Assembly (NCBI RefSeq): GCF_018598185.1
Contig: NZ_JAHESC010000001.1
Span: 62,001 to 126,000, forward strand
Origin: Dawidia soli
GTDB taxonomy: Bacteria > Bacteroidota > Bacteroidia > Cytophagales > Cyclobacteriaceae
DNA: 64,000 nucleotides
Direction: 5' to 3'
Positions 20,469-28,320 of this stretch are shown piece after piece (positions within the stretch are counted from its first letter, which is position 1; each line of letters begins with the position of its first letter). Both the position numbers and the translations under genes were made by a program. Under the pieces are notes generated by a model that saw only the letters and a list, made by a program, of their open reading frames with translations, searched no databases and had not been told where the DNA came from.

Positions 20469-21167
20469 TCACGTTGCGCTGTTTACGATACTGGTATATA
20501 CTTCGGGAAATGGCTTGCCCTTGTGCTCCGGCCAGAGCCTGGAGAACTTGACTTCCACACCCTTCAGGATCTGAATGCAGAGCTTCTTGTCGGCGTCGTC
20601 CAGGTCGTGCAGCAGCATGCGTGCGTTCTGGACAATGCGTTGATGGCATTGGTCGACCGCCGTTTCTCCCTTCGCCGTAAGCGCAAGACGTTTGGAACGC
20701 CGGTCGTCCTCATCCACATACTCGCGCACAAAGCCGCGTTTCTGCAGCCGCTTCAGCATGTCCGACCCGCTGCTGAGCTCCAGCAGGCTGGCATAGATCA
20801 CATCCGTTTTCCGCGGGTTGACATTTTGTTTGATGTGTACCAGGATGCCGAACTCTTCGATCTGACCCAGACCCGTACCGCTCAGCGCCTTCGAAGCATA
20901 TTGCATGTTCAGCTTGCTGATCCGCCCCATGATCTTGAGCAGCAGACTGTCGGTTATATTCGGCACCACACCGCCCACCAGCGTGCCCTTTACTTCCTTT
21001 ACATCCTGGTGCGCCAGGTAGTAACGGCAAAAGTCAGCGACATCGCCACCCGGATATTTTGCCTCGTACCGGGCCCATGCATTCACCAGCTCGACTGTTT
21101 TGTTGACCACCATAAGATTACTTCGGTTTCGTAACAAATTCCCGATCGTCCGCTCAGCTTTCGGCAT
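20469..21167 (-). CDS. MarR family transcriptional regulator
   Basis: A 232-residue winged-HTH regulator, longer than usual because of an N-terminal segment of about 70 residues. The MarR core runs from about residue 75 to 200, with the wing SSGSDMLKRLQKRGFVREY and DEDDRRSKRLALTAKGE. Its start is 51 bp from that of a divergent small membrane protein gene, so it may control that gene and the NAD(P)-binding protein behind it. A TACATTTA sequence (one mismatch to TAnnTTTG) lies in the divergent gap. Effector unknown. Confidence 0.87.
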   Translation of the reverse strand: MPKAERTIGNLLRNRSNLMVVNKTVELVNAWARYEAKYPGGDVADFCRYYLAHQDVKEVKGTLVGGVVPNITDSLLLKIMGRISKLNMQYASKALSGTGLGQIEEFGILVHIKQNVNPRKTDVIYASLLELSSGSDMLKRLQKRGFVREYVDEDDRRSKRLALTAKGETAVDQCHQRIVQNARMLLHDLDDADKKLCIQILKGVEVKFSRLWPEHKGKPFPEVYTSIVNSAT

Positions 21168-21218
21168 GACCGCATCGTAAACCTAATACATTTACGGCAA
21201 CACAACGAAACAGATACT

Positions 21219-21677
21219 ATGAATCAGCAGGTTTACGACGCCGCCAAGACATTGCACATCGCGGGCATCACCGTGGCGGCAGGAATGAGTTTAATGGATC
21301 TGATCTTGTTCCGGTATTTCTGGAACAGCGACCCACGGCAACCACAAGAGGGCATCCTGATAGAGAAAATTATAGGACGCCTGCAGCGCGTGATGGGCAT
21401 CGGCATGCTGCTGACCATCGCCGCCGGCGTCACCATGATGGTCTACCTGCACGCCGTGTGGGGACAACAGCTGTGGCTTCGCGTCAAGATGGGCATCCTG
21501 CTCCTCTTGATCATCAATGCCCTGTCGTTTCGCAGGATCCTCGGCAAGCGGATCCATGCGCGGATGACGCAGGAGCAAAACGTGCAGACGCTACGATCCG
21601 GAATGACCGCCGTACAGCTCACGCAGCTGGTGCTATTCCTCGTGATCTTCGTCCTGAGCGTATTCAGATTCAATTGA
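21219..21677 (+). CDS. Small four-helix membrane protein (CopD/DUF2269-like)
   Basis: A 152-residue integral membrane protein with four predicted helices (about residues 10-33, 57-78, 86-104 and 128-149). A His near the start of helix 1 (LHIAGIT) and the overall layout recall CopD/DUF2269-type four-helix proteins, some of which bind haem or copper. It is followed after 42 bp by an NAD(P)-binding protein gene and is divergent from the MarR regulator. I do not recognise a specific function; the CopD resemblance is weak. Confidence 0.7.
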   Translation: MNQQVYDAAKTLHIAGITVAAGMSLMDLILFRYFWNSDPRQPQEGILIEKIIGRLQRVMGIGMLLTIAAGVTMMVYLHAVWGQQLWLRVKMGILLLLIINALSFRRILGKRIHARMTQEQNVQTLRSGMTAVQLTQLVLFLVIFVLSVFRFN

Positions 21678-21719
21678 TACCGTTTCGTAAAAATTCTACT
21701 AACACCTCTAAAAGATCAA

Positions 21720-22376
21720 ATGGATACAAATAAAACTATACACCCCCGTGTGGTGGTCTTCGGAGCCAACGGAGGCATTGGTAAACCCACTGTAGAGCAA
21801 GCCTTGTACCGGGGGCACCCGGTCGTGGCGATCGTACGGAACCCCGCCGTCTTTACCTTGCGTCACCCGGCGTTAACCATACGAAAAGCCGATGTCATGG
21901 CGCCGGAAACACTCAACGGGATCCTCGAAAAAGAAGATGTGGTCATCTCGGCCATAGGCAAAAATTCAACAGCCGAAACCACACTATATTCCGCTGGCGA
22001 TAAACATATCCTGCGCGCCATGACACAGGCGGGCACAACCCGGTTGTTTGTGATCTCCGCGTCGGGACTCGAGGTGAACCCCACGCATAATTTCCTGATC
22101 CGGTGGGCGACAACGTCCATACTTCAGCGCATCCTGAAGCACATGTACGCCGACCTGCTGCGCATGGAAGACATCGTAAAAGCGAGCGCAGTCAACTGGA
22201 CGATCATGCGGCCGCCACAGCTCACAAACGGCGCCCTTACCGGGAAATACAGATCGTCCGTCGGTACCTTTGTGCCCAAAGGCATGAAGATCGCCCGCGC
22301 CGACGTAGCCGACTTTATGTTGCGCAGCATCCACGACGAGACTATTTTTAAAGATACAGTGGAGCTGGCGTACTGA
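21720..22376 (+). CDS. NAD(P)H-binding NmrA-like oxidoreductase
   Basis: A 218-residue atypical SDR/NmrA-like protein. The N-terminal Rossmann motif is VVVFGANGGIGKPTVEQAL, followed by AIVRNP, DVVISAIGKNS and the C-terminal WTIMRPPQLTNG stretch. It resembles biliverdin-reductase-B-like and NAD(P)H-flavin reductase proteins and is a paralogue-type relative of 7944-8567. It probably shares a transcript with the upstream four-helix membrane protein and ends at the strong terminator at 22441. Substrate unknown. Confidence 0.85.
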   Translation: MDTNKTIHPRVVVFGANGGIGKPTVEQALYRGHPVVAIVRNPAVFTLRHPALTIRKADVMAPETLNGILEKEDVVISAIGKNSTAETTLYSAGDKHILRAMTQAGTTRLFVISASGLEVNPTHNFLIRWATTSILQRILKHMYADLLRMEDIVKASAVNWTIMRPPQLTNGALTGKYRSSVGTFVPKGMKIARADVADFMLRSIHDETIFKDTVELAY

Positions 22377-22440
22377 CAGGAACCAACCGGTAGCGTCCTG
22401 GCGTAAGTCAAACCGCCGTCAGAAAAAAAATGAGTAATAA

Positions 22441-22466
22441 AAGGCCTCCTTCGGGAGGCTTTTTTA
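22441..22466 (+). terminator. Rho-independent terminator with UUCG loop
   Basis: GGCCTCC (22443-22449), TTCG, GGAGGCT (22454-22460), followed by a run of T. It closes the 21219-22376 transcript. An open frame that starts at 22430 reads through it into the next AraC gene, which shows that start to be wrong. Confidence 0.9.
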
Positions 22467-22493
22467 TACACCCTGCGGTTGATCAACATTCAC

Positions 22494-22501
22494 TACTTTT
22501 G
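22494..22501 (+). promoter_or_regulatory. Putative -7 element (TACTTTTG) just before the AraC start
   Basis: Matches TAnnTTTG and ends 3 bp before ATG 22505, the same spacing as at 14673-14680. The predicted transcription start coincides with the start codon, implying a leaderless mRNA. Confidence 0.5.
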
Positions 22502-22504
22502 TGT

Positions 22505-23368
22505 ATGAAAAGTACGGAGCCGTTCCTGGACCGCTTTACGCAGAACAACAAACTGGCCATCCGCGCGGTGGCGCCGGAGTTCGGCCATCTGCCGCCGCAG
22601 ATCACGGCCACCTTTGGGCCCACGCTGCAACGGTCATATTACTTTTTTCTGTTGATGATCGACGGCAGCGCCCGGCACGTGGTCGATCTGCAGGCATACG
22701 ATGTCGGAAACAACGAATTACTTTTTATCCTGCCGAACCAGATCCACGAGCTTCCCAAGGAGCGCCGGGAAACAGACTATTTCAAGATCGGATTCGACAA
22801 GAACTGTCTGTCGTTACTGCCCCGGCAATATCCGTTCCTGATCGATCCGTTAAACAGTCAGAAGATCCAGCTTACACCGGCCGCGGCGCGCCGGCTAAAA
22901 CCTGTATCAGAGATGCTCCTCGGATTATTGAGCTCGATGAACACCGAGCCCGAGCTCATCCTGGCGCATTTGAATAGCTTGCTGACAGAGATCAACACCG
23001 CGTATTTTGCCACCGACAAATCCCCCGTCGACAGCAGGCTCTCCAAATACATAGCCTTTAAGGCCTTCATCGAAGACAACCTCACCGAGCAGCCCAGGGT
23101 GGAAGACATCGCAGAAGAGCTCGCCCTCAATCCCAACAGCTTATATACCCTGGTGAAACACTATTCAGGACAGTCGCCGAAAGAGTATATCACAAGTCGC
23201 CTGATCCTGGAAGCCCGGCGCCGCTTGTATTACCGCGAAACGACCACCGTAAAAGAGCTTGCCTTTCAGCTGGGTTTTAGCGATCCCGATTATTTTTCCC
23301 GCCTGTTCAAAAAAGAGACCGGCCAGACCGTTGGCGCCTTCTTTCAGGAATTGGCCGGCAAGGAATAA
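22505..23368 (+). CDS. AraC family transcriptional regulator
   Basis: A 287-residue regulator starting MKSTEPFLDRF. The N-terminal half is a cupin-like sensor (IDGSARHVVDLQAYD, NELLFILPNQIHELPKE). The C-terminal AraC domain at about residues 185-285 contains EDIAEELALNPNSLYTLVK and ELAFQLGFSDPDYFSRLFKK. The start is fixed by the upstream terminator (22441-22466) and the promoter element at 22494-22501: codons before 22505 would come from the terminator. It is followed by a Crp-type gene 52 bp downstream. Target unknown. Confidence 0.88.
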   Translation: MKSTEPFLDRFTQNNKLAIRAVAPEFGHLPPQITATFGPTLQRSYYFFLLMIDGSARHVVDLQAYDVGNNELLFILPNQIHELPKERRETDYFKIGFDKNCLSLLPRQYPFLIDPLNSQKIQLTPAAARRLKPVSEMLLGLLSSMNTEPELILAHLNSLLTEINTAYFATDKSPVDSRLSKYIAFKAFIEDNLTEQPRVEDIAEELALNPNSLYTLVKHYSGQSPKEYITSRLILEARRRLYYRETTTVKELAFQLGFSDPDYFSRLFKKETGQTVGAFFQELAGKE

Positions 23369-23420
23369 CGTTACAAGATTTGTCAATACCATAACAGCGC
23401 CCCTAAAACGATTGTAAACA

Positions 23421-23942
23421 ATGACAGACGAATGGAATAAATTCCGTCATTATTTTAAACAACAGGAAGTTCCTGCAAAGACCCTGCTGTTGGCAGAAGG
23501 AAAAGTTTCGAAGACGATGTTCTTCATCGAAAAAGGTTGCTTGCGAACCTGGGTGAATAATGGCGGTAAAGAAATAACGACCCAATTCTTCTTTGAAGGC
23601 GACAGCGTTTCGTCTATTGAAAGTTTTAGGACAAACCAGCCGAGCCTGTACAGCATCGAGAGCCTGGAACCCTGTGTATTACAAACAGTCTCACAAACAG
23701 ATTTTCTGGAGATCATTGAAAAATCACCCGAATTGAGAAAAGAGCTGATCGAACATTTATTCAGAAGACTTTTTCAGGCGCAGCAGCTTTTTTACACGCA
23801 TCTTAAAAGTAATCCGCAAAAGCGCTACGAAGAATTGATCGAGCAATACCCCCATATCGTTCAACGCGTTCCGCAACATTACATAGCCTCGTATTTGGGG
23901 ATCACATCGGTTTCATTGAGCCGGATCCGGAACAGAAAATAA
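23421..23942 (+). CDS. Crp/Fnr family regulator (cyclic-nucleotide-binding fold)
   Basis: A 173-residue protein with an N-terminal cNMP-binding beta barrel (about residues 10-120) and a short C-terminal HTH (YIASYLGITSVSLSRIRNRK) that ends right after the recognition helix. This short form is common in Bacteroidota. No conserved cAMP-binding arginine pattern or FNR-type cysteine cluster is visible, so it is not a sensor of those classical types. It stands upstream of the NAD(P)H oxidoreductase/DUF4405 genes and may regulate them. Its AT-richer composition matches those neighbours. Confidence 0.87.
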   Translation: MTDEWNKFRHYFKQQEVPAKTLLLAEGKVSKTMFFIEKGCLRTWVNNGGKEITTQFFFEGDSVSSIESFRTNQPSLYSIESLEPCVLQTVSQTDFLEIIEKSPELRKELIEHLFRRLFQAQQLFYTHLKSNPQKRYEELIEQYPHIVQRVPQHYIASYLGITSVSLSRIRNRK

Positions 23943-24090
23943 GCTCCTTAAGTTCTCCCAGCGCAGTAGCCGAACAGGTAGGGCACGGTGTTGCTTTTTT
24001 ATTTTTTCGGGGCGGGTCATTTCTTTACAATTGTTATCGTCCCGGCACAGAAAGGCGTCTCAAATTTGTACTGTACTGAAACAGTAGAAA

Positions 24091-24681
24091 ATGAGAACAG
24101 TGATCGTATTTAATCATCCATACGAGGGCAGTTACTGCAATGCTATCCTGAACGTGGTAACGAAAGGACTCCAGAAAGCCCGTCACGAAGTTGACCTGAT
24201 GCACCTCGACCATGACGGATTCAACCCGGCCATGTCACCGTCCGACCTGAAAGCTTTTGTGGACCATAAACCGGTAGACCCGCAGGTAATGGAATATACC
24301 GAACGCCTGAAGAAAGCGGACCACATCATCTTTATTTTTCCAATCTGGTGGGACATCATGCCGGCAACAACCAAGGGGTTTATTGACAGGGTGCTGGCCC
24401 CGGGCGTGGTGTACGATCACCATCCAAGAGGATTTGGATTAATACCCCTCTTAAAAGACCTGAAAAGCATAACCGTCATTACCACCATGAACAAGCCCAG
24501 GATCCTGTATTCGTTACTCATCGGAAATTTGATCAGAAAAGTAATGTTGAGAAGTGTTTTCAAAACGATGGGATACAAGAACCTGAGCTGGATCAGTTTT
24601 ACATCGGTAAAATCCGTAGGCCAGGAAAAGCGGGTGAAATGGTTGACGGATCTGGAACACAGGTTTTCAAAGTTTGACTAA
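24091..24681 (+). CDS. NAD(P)H-dependent oxidoreductase, flavodoxin-like fold (KefF/MdaB type)
   Basis: A 196-residue quinone-reductase-like flavoprotein. It shows FNHPYEGSYCNAI (phosphate loop for FMN), a KADHIIFIFPIWW motif with DIMPATTKGFIDRVL, the signature of the NQO1/MdaB/KefF family, and a C-terminal helix. Such enzymes transfer two electrons from NAD(P)H to quinones and protect against electrophiles. It is followed after 15 bp by a DUF4405 membrane protein and then a small ferredoxin-like-fold protein, making a probable operon downstream of the Crp-type regulator. Confidence 0.88.
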   Translation: MRTVIVFNHPYEGSYCNAILNVVTKGLQKARHEVDLMHLDHDGFNPAMSPSDLKAFVDHKPVDPQVMEYTERLKKADHIIFIFPIWWDIMPATTKGFIDRVLAPGVVYDHHPRGFGLIPLLKDLKSITVITTMNKPRILYSLLIGNLIRKVMLRSVFKTMGYKNLSWISFTSVKSVGQEKRVKWLTDLEHRFSKFD

Positions 24682-24696
24682 ATAGATCCATAAAGT

Positions 24697-25173
24697 ATGA
24701 AGCTGAGCAGAAATTATATTACGCCGTTTATATCCTTGGTATTTCTCGTCGTAGGACTGTCAGGTTTACTGATGCTTTTTCATTTATTCGACGGCTATAC
24801 AGAAGTAGTGCACGAATGTTTAGGGGTGTTTTTCGTGATATGTGCCATTTTTCACGTGATCCTCAATTGGAGCGCATTAAAAATTCATTTTAGAAGAGGG
24901 ATTTTTCTTCCGGCTTTGGCAGGCGCCGTAACCCTGACCGTTGCCTTGGTTATTTTAGAAAGCATGCATCCCCCGGTAGACATGCTTATTATAAATAGAA
25001 TAATAAAAGCCCCCATGAATGACGCATTCAAGGCACTGGAAGTCGAGTATTCGGAAGCGGCAAAAAGATTAAAAGCAAATGGAATATCGATTGAAAATGC
25101 AAGGACAATAGAAGACATCTGGGTGAACAGTAACGCCGACCCCGAGAAGGTCATTGATTTGATCACGGAATGA
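24697..25173 (+). CDS. DUF4405 domain membrane protein
   Basis: A 158-residue protein with three hydrophobic helices in the first 90 residues (NYITPFISLVFLVVGLSGLL, then ECLGVFFVICAIFHVILNW). The histidines in VHECLGVFF and FHVILNW are positioned as in DUF4405 / di-haem cytochrome b561-like proteins. A soluble C-terminal tail (about residues 95-158, SEAAKRLKANGISIENARTI) follows. Haem binding is a plausible inference from the His pattern. It lies 15 bp behind the flavodoxin-fold reductase, suggesting a small membrane redox unit. Confidence 0.82.
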   Translation: MKLSRNYITPFISLVFLVVGLSGLLMLFHLFDGYTEVVHECLGVFFVICAIFHVILNWSALKIHFRRGIFLPALAGAVTLTVALVILESMHPPVDMLIINRIIKAPMNDAFKALEVEYSEAAKRLKANGISIENARTIEDIWVNSNADPEKVIDLITE

Positions 25174-25238
25174 TTTTATGCACAACGAAAACCATCCACT
25201 GTAAGACGGAGATCGGCGATCACTAAAGTATGGAGTAA

Positions 25239-25451
25239 ATGATCTATGTATTTAAGACCTCGGTAGTTACAACGAACGACATAGCGTTGGTAAAAACACA
25301 GTTGGAAGACATACCGCATACGAAATGGAGTTTTGATCTGGAAGATTGTGACAAGATCTTGCGTATTGATAGTCCCCGCGGGATCTCAGCGGATCAAATA
25401 ATCAGGATTTTGCCGAATAAAGGCTTTGACTGTGAAGTATTATTAGAGTAA
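25239..25451 (+). CDS. Small protein with ferredoxin-like (HMA-like) fold, no metal motif
   Basis: A 70-residue protein, MIYVFKTSVVTTNDIALVKT at the start and ending CEVLLE. The beta-alpha-beta-beta-alpha-beta rhythm (KTSVVTTNDIALVKTQLEDI, SFDLEDCDKILRID, ISADQIIRILPNKGFDCEVL) is like heavy-metal-associated domains. It lacks the CxxC metal site, having only two separate cysteines. I do not recognise a characterised family. It follows the DUF4405 gene by 65 bp in the same AT-richer block. Confidence 0.6.
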   Translation: MIYVFKTSVVTTNDIALVKTQLEDIPHTKWSFDLEDCDKILRIDSPRGISADQIIRILPNKGFDCEVLLE

Positions 25452-25555
25452 GAACAGCGGGAGCCTTCTCTCAGGATTTGTCCAGCAGGAACTAAGGTTT
25501 GTCCGGCATGGGCAACGGTATTCTGTCAAGCTTTGCGCATCAAAACAGAAAAGCT

Positions 25556-26545
25556 ATGAACAGAACATTGGGAAAGAACGGCCCGCAAGTATCCGCCGTG
25601 GGGTTGGGCTGCATGGGCATGTCGGGCGCCTACGGACCGTCCGACGAACGGGAAGCCATGGCCACGCTGGAGCGTGCGCTCGAGCTTGGCCACAATTTTA
25701 TCGATACGGCCGACTATTACAACGTAGGCCATAATGAACTGCTGATCGGCCGGGCGATCCAGGGAAAACGCGACAAGGCTTTTCTCTCGGTAAAGACGGG
25801 CCAGCTCGTCACGGCCGGCCCGAACGGCGGCATGGCGCCCGGCCCGGTCCATACACACCCCGATTATCTCCGGCATGCGGTCTTCTACAGCCTGCGCCGG
25901 CTCGGGACCGACTATATCGATTTGTATACACCGGCGCGGGTCGACCCCGATATTCCGATCGAGGAGACCATCGGCGCGCTGGCCGACCTCGTTCAGAAAG
26001 GCGTCATCCGGTATATCGGACTTTCGGAAGCGTCGGCGGAATCCATTCGAAAGGCTGCCGCGGTACATCCCGTTACGGCCCTGCAGATAGAATATTCGTT
26101 GTGGAGCCGTGACATCGAAGCCGAAGTGCTTCCGACGATCCGCGCGCTGGGCATCGGCCTGGTGGCCTATGCGCCGCTGAGCCGCGGCTTCTTAAGTGGT
26201 GAATTTCAAAAGCCGGAGGACATCAAAGACAGTCGCGTGAACATGCCCCGGTTTCAGGGCGAAAACTTTTACAGGAACCTCGAGCTGGTGAACAAAGTCA
26301 AAGCCATGGCAGGGGAGAAGGGCTGCACGCCGGCGCAGCTGGCCATCGCCTGGGTGCTGGCCCAGGGCGAGGATGTCATTACCATACCCGGCTCGAAACG
26401 GATCGGACACCTGGAAGAAAATATCGCAGCCGCGCAGGTACAATTAAGCGGCGCCGACCTGGCAAGCATAGTAGCGATCATGCCGGCCGGCGTTGTTTCC
26501 GGCACGCGTTATCCCGAAAGATTCCTGGGGGCATTGAACCGGTAA
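25556..26545 (+). CDS. Aldo/keto reductase
   Basis: A 329-residue (beta/alpha)8 NADPH-dependent oxidoreductase. The N terminus TLGKNGPQVSAVGLGCMGMS is typical, and Asp50, Tyr55 and Lys80 of the catalytic tetrad are visible (FIDTADYYNVG, FLSVKTG). The tetrad His, normally in the DLYYQHR motif, is replaced: the segment reads YTPARVDPD. I recall this PAR variant as an established subgroup. The NADPH site near the C terminus reads TIPGSKRIGHLEENIAA. The ATG 25556 is preferred to the longer TTG reading at 25499, which adds an untypical leader. Substrate unknown. Confidence 0.88.
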   Translation: MNRTLGKNGPQVSAVGLGCMGMSGAYGPSDEREAMATLERALELGHNFIDTADYYNVGHNELLIGRAIQGKRDKAFLSVKTGQLVTAGPNGGMAPGPVHTHPDYLRHAVFYSLRRLGTDYIDLYTPARVDPDIPIEETIGALADLVQKGVIRYIGLSEASAESIRKAAAVHPVTALQIEYSLWSRDIEAEVLPTIRALGIGLVAYAPLSRGFLSGEFQKPEDIKDSRVNMPRFQGENFYRNLELVNKVKAMAGEKGCTPAQLAIAWVLAQGEDVITIPGSKRIGHLEENIAAAQVQLSGADLASIVAIMPAGVVSGTRYPERFLGALNR

Positions 26546-26639
26546 TGCCGGGGTAACCGCGACAGTTCCGGACCACGTTCGAGGCGCTACAACAACCCCT
26601 CGGGCAATCCTATACACCCGCCCTGAGCGTTGGCGCCTT

Positions 26640-27218
26640 TCAAGGAGACAAGGGCGCTAAAGGAAACGTGATTTTCTCGATCGACGCCTGGTCGAAAGCG
26701 TCGATCGCCGTAACCGTCAGTATACAAGGGTGAGAAAATGGCATATTCGAAGTATATACCCAATCCGTACTATTGATCTGGCGCGCCTGCCCCGATGACA
26801 GGACCGCACCGGTAGACGAAGTCAATTTTACATCCACCTGCTTTACCTTGAAACCCTTCTTGGTGGCAGTCAGTACGATACGAGCCCGGCCCCTCGTAGA
26901 AGCTTTAACGTCCTTCGCCTCGATGCTGACACGCAGCATATACTCGGAGATGATAACATTATACGCACAATGTTTCTTCAGCTTGACCGCAAGCTTCCGG
27001 TAATGTTCCCGCTTCACAGGATCGCGAAGGATCGAGCGGGCATACCGCGAAGCCTCCTTAAACCGGCTACAACTAAGCTGTTGAAGCGGACTATTCTTTT
27101 TACGGCTTCGCGAAGGCCTCCGCGTAACAACAGTCTTATCCTTGTATTTCTTAAATACAAGTTCATCAATCGTTCCACTAATATCCTTTAACGGAGAATC
27201 TCCTACGACTACAGCCAT
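26640..27218 (-). CDS. Hypothetical protein of a Bacteroidota-specific 'SGTIDELVFKKYKDKTVV' family
   Basis: About 192 residues from ATG 27218. The first half (MAVVVGDSPLKDISGTIDEL, then VFKKYKDKTVVTRRP and a Lys/Arg-rich region) resembles small uncharacterised Bacteroidota proteins with the pattern SGTxxxxVFKxYxDKTVV. The second half (about residues 110-192: VSIEAKDVKASTRGRARIVL) is beta-rich and Ig-like. The family's function is unknown to me. The frame is open upstream to 27368, but that part begins differently from the family, so I take the inner ATG. It is isolated, AT-richer than its neighbours, and beside REP-like repeat DNA. Confidence 0.55.
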   Translation of the reverse strand: MAVVVGDSPLKDISGTIDELVFKKYKDKTVVTRRPSRSRKKNSPLQQLSCSRFKEASRYARSILRDPVKREHYRKLAVKLKKHCAYNVIISEYMLRVSIEAKDVKASTRGRARIVLTATKKGFKVKQVDVKLTSSTGAVLSSGQARQINSTDWVYTSNMPFSHPCILTVTAIDAFDQASIEKITFPLAPLSP

Positions 27219-27589
27219 ATCATTTGTTGTTGTATAATCGAATATAGCAAAACCTCCAGCATAATCCATACATCGGTCCATCACAGCATCCCCCAACCTT
27301 ATGGTTAACCTATAGAAAAGCCATAGCAAACATATACCAAAAGTATACATTCTCCACTCATCCTCCACTCACGGTCCACTCCCAGACCTGAAAAACCGCA
27401 TTTTATACTTCAGTAAGACTTTGGAATAAAAGACACACGCCGACCGGCAAGCGTAAAAGAATTTACAAACAAATTATCCACAATTAATAATAAGGTATAA
27501 ACACACAACATATAAACAAATGTAAGAATATACACCTCAATACCCAAGCACCCCGCCCCGAGAGCGCTGGCGGAAGCCCGGGAAACACC
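27219..27589. other. AT-rich intergenic region, no gene seen
   Basis: This stretch upstream of the minus-strand hypothetical gene is clearly less GC-rich than its surroundings. Short open frames cross it on the minus strand, but none has family features or plausible composition. It probably holds the promoter of 26640-27218. Confidence 0.4.
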
Positions 27590-27700
27590 ACAGACGCTAC
27601 GCTGCCCTGAAAGGGCGCAACACAATAGCCCAGGCTGAAGCGACAGCGCAGGCCTTCTATAGACACAACCGATGATATCAAAGCCCTGTAAGGGCGTAAC
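27590..27700 (+). repeat. REP-like palindromic intergenic repeat
   Basis: Two short palindrome units, GCCCTGAAAGGGCG (about 27602-27615) and GCCCTGTAAGGGCG (about 27681-27694), flank an AGCCCAGGCTGAAGCGACAG segment. This matches a pattern I recognise from REP-type interspersed repeats in Bacteroidota and Planctomycetes intergenic DNA. No transposase is nearby. Confidence 0.6.
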
Positions 27701-27813
27701 AATTCCTCGCGCAAGCAGCCCGGCGCCACATGCCGACGCCGGGACTGACTTTTGTCAGCATCCAGCCGATTTTCATATAAATCGAGTGACTTTCAGTGAT
27801 TTTTTGCAGGTGT

Positions 27814-27845
27814 TTTGGACGGTCCCGTTTCCGCCGCTATCTTTG
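27814..27845 (+). promoter_or_regulatory. Complete -33/-7 promoter, TTTG-N20-TATCTTTG
   Basis: TTTG (27814-27817) and TATCTTTG (27838-27845) are separated by 20 bp, the optimal spacing for the Bacteroidota primary sigma factor. The -7 element ends 4 bp before ATG 27850, so the transcript is predicted to be almost leaderless. It would drive the small Cys protein, the TonB receptor and the PepSY protein. Confidence 0.7.
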
Positions 27846-27849
27846 GCGC

Positions 27850-28233
27850 ATGTTCAAGAAAGGAATGGTAATACTGATTCTGACCTGCATGATGCTGCAT
27901 TGTGCCAGTCGCGTTGGTTTCCTTTCTTACCTGTATCAGCAACGCCAGGAGATCGCATTTGCCCTGGGCCTGATCGCCGAAGTGCCCATTGCAATGTGTA
28001 GCAGCGACTACGATTTTACCGACGACCTGGCGGTCCACGTTTCGGACAACGACGAGGCCGCCCGCCACACCCTGCCCATGGCGTTTGAGATCAACCTGTT
28101 CTGTACCGCCGTAGCGATGCCTGACTTCGCTGCAAAAGAAGCCGGCAATACCCCCGGCATTTCCCACGATTGGTGCAGCCCGCTGGCCGGTTGTCTGCGC
28201 GCCATTTTTCATCCACCCGCCCGTATAGCATAA
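27850..28233 (+). CDS. Small secreted/membrane-anchored protein upstream of a TonB receptor
   Basis: A 127-residue protein with a hydrophobic N terminus (KKGMVILILTCMMLHCASRV). It then has YLYQQRQEIAFALGLIAEVP, AMCSSDYDF and a C-terminal Cys pair (DWCSPLAGC). The layout recalls small Bacteroidota proteins next to metal-related TonB receptors, with Y-x(n)-I-x(n)-LC and CNGKC motifs, but the CNGKC motif is degenerate here, so the relation is a guess. The start ATG is fixed by the promoter ending 4 bp upstream; the longer frame from 27796 would begin before the promoter. It probably sits in one transcript with the receptor 87 bp downstream. Confidence 0.58.
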   Translation: MFKKGMVILILTCMMLHCASRVGFLSYLYQQRQEIAFALGLIAEVPIAMCSSDYDFTDDLAVHVSDNDEAARHTLPMAFEINLFCTAVAMPDFAAKEAGNTPGISHDWCSPLAGCLRAIFHPPARIA

Positions 28234-28320
28234 GCCGCAAGCGTACCCGCTTGCCATGACTTCCCCGTGCGCCTGTACGCGGAAGGGGTCTTATGTATTA
28301 TTTCAACTATTACCGGGTTC

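Noticed and set aside
23993-24007. T-rich run after the Crp-type gene as a terminator
   Set aside because: No stable stem immediately precedes the run.
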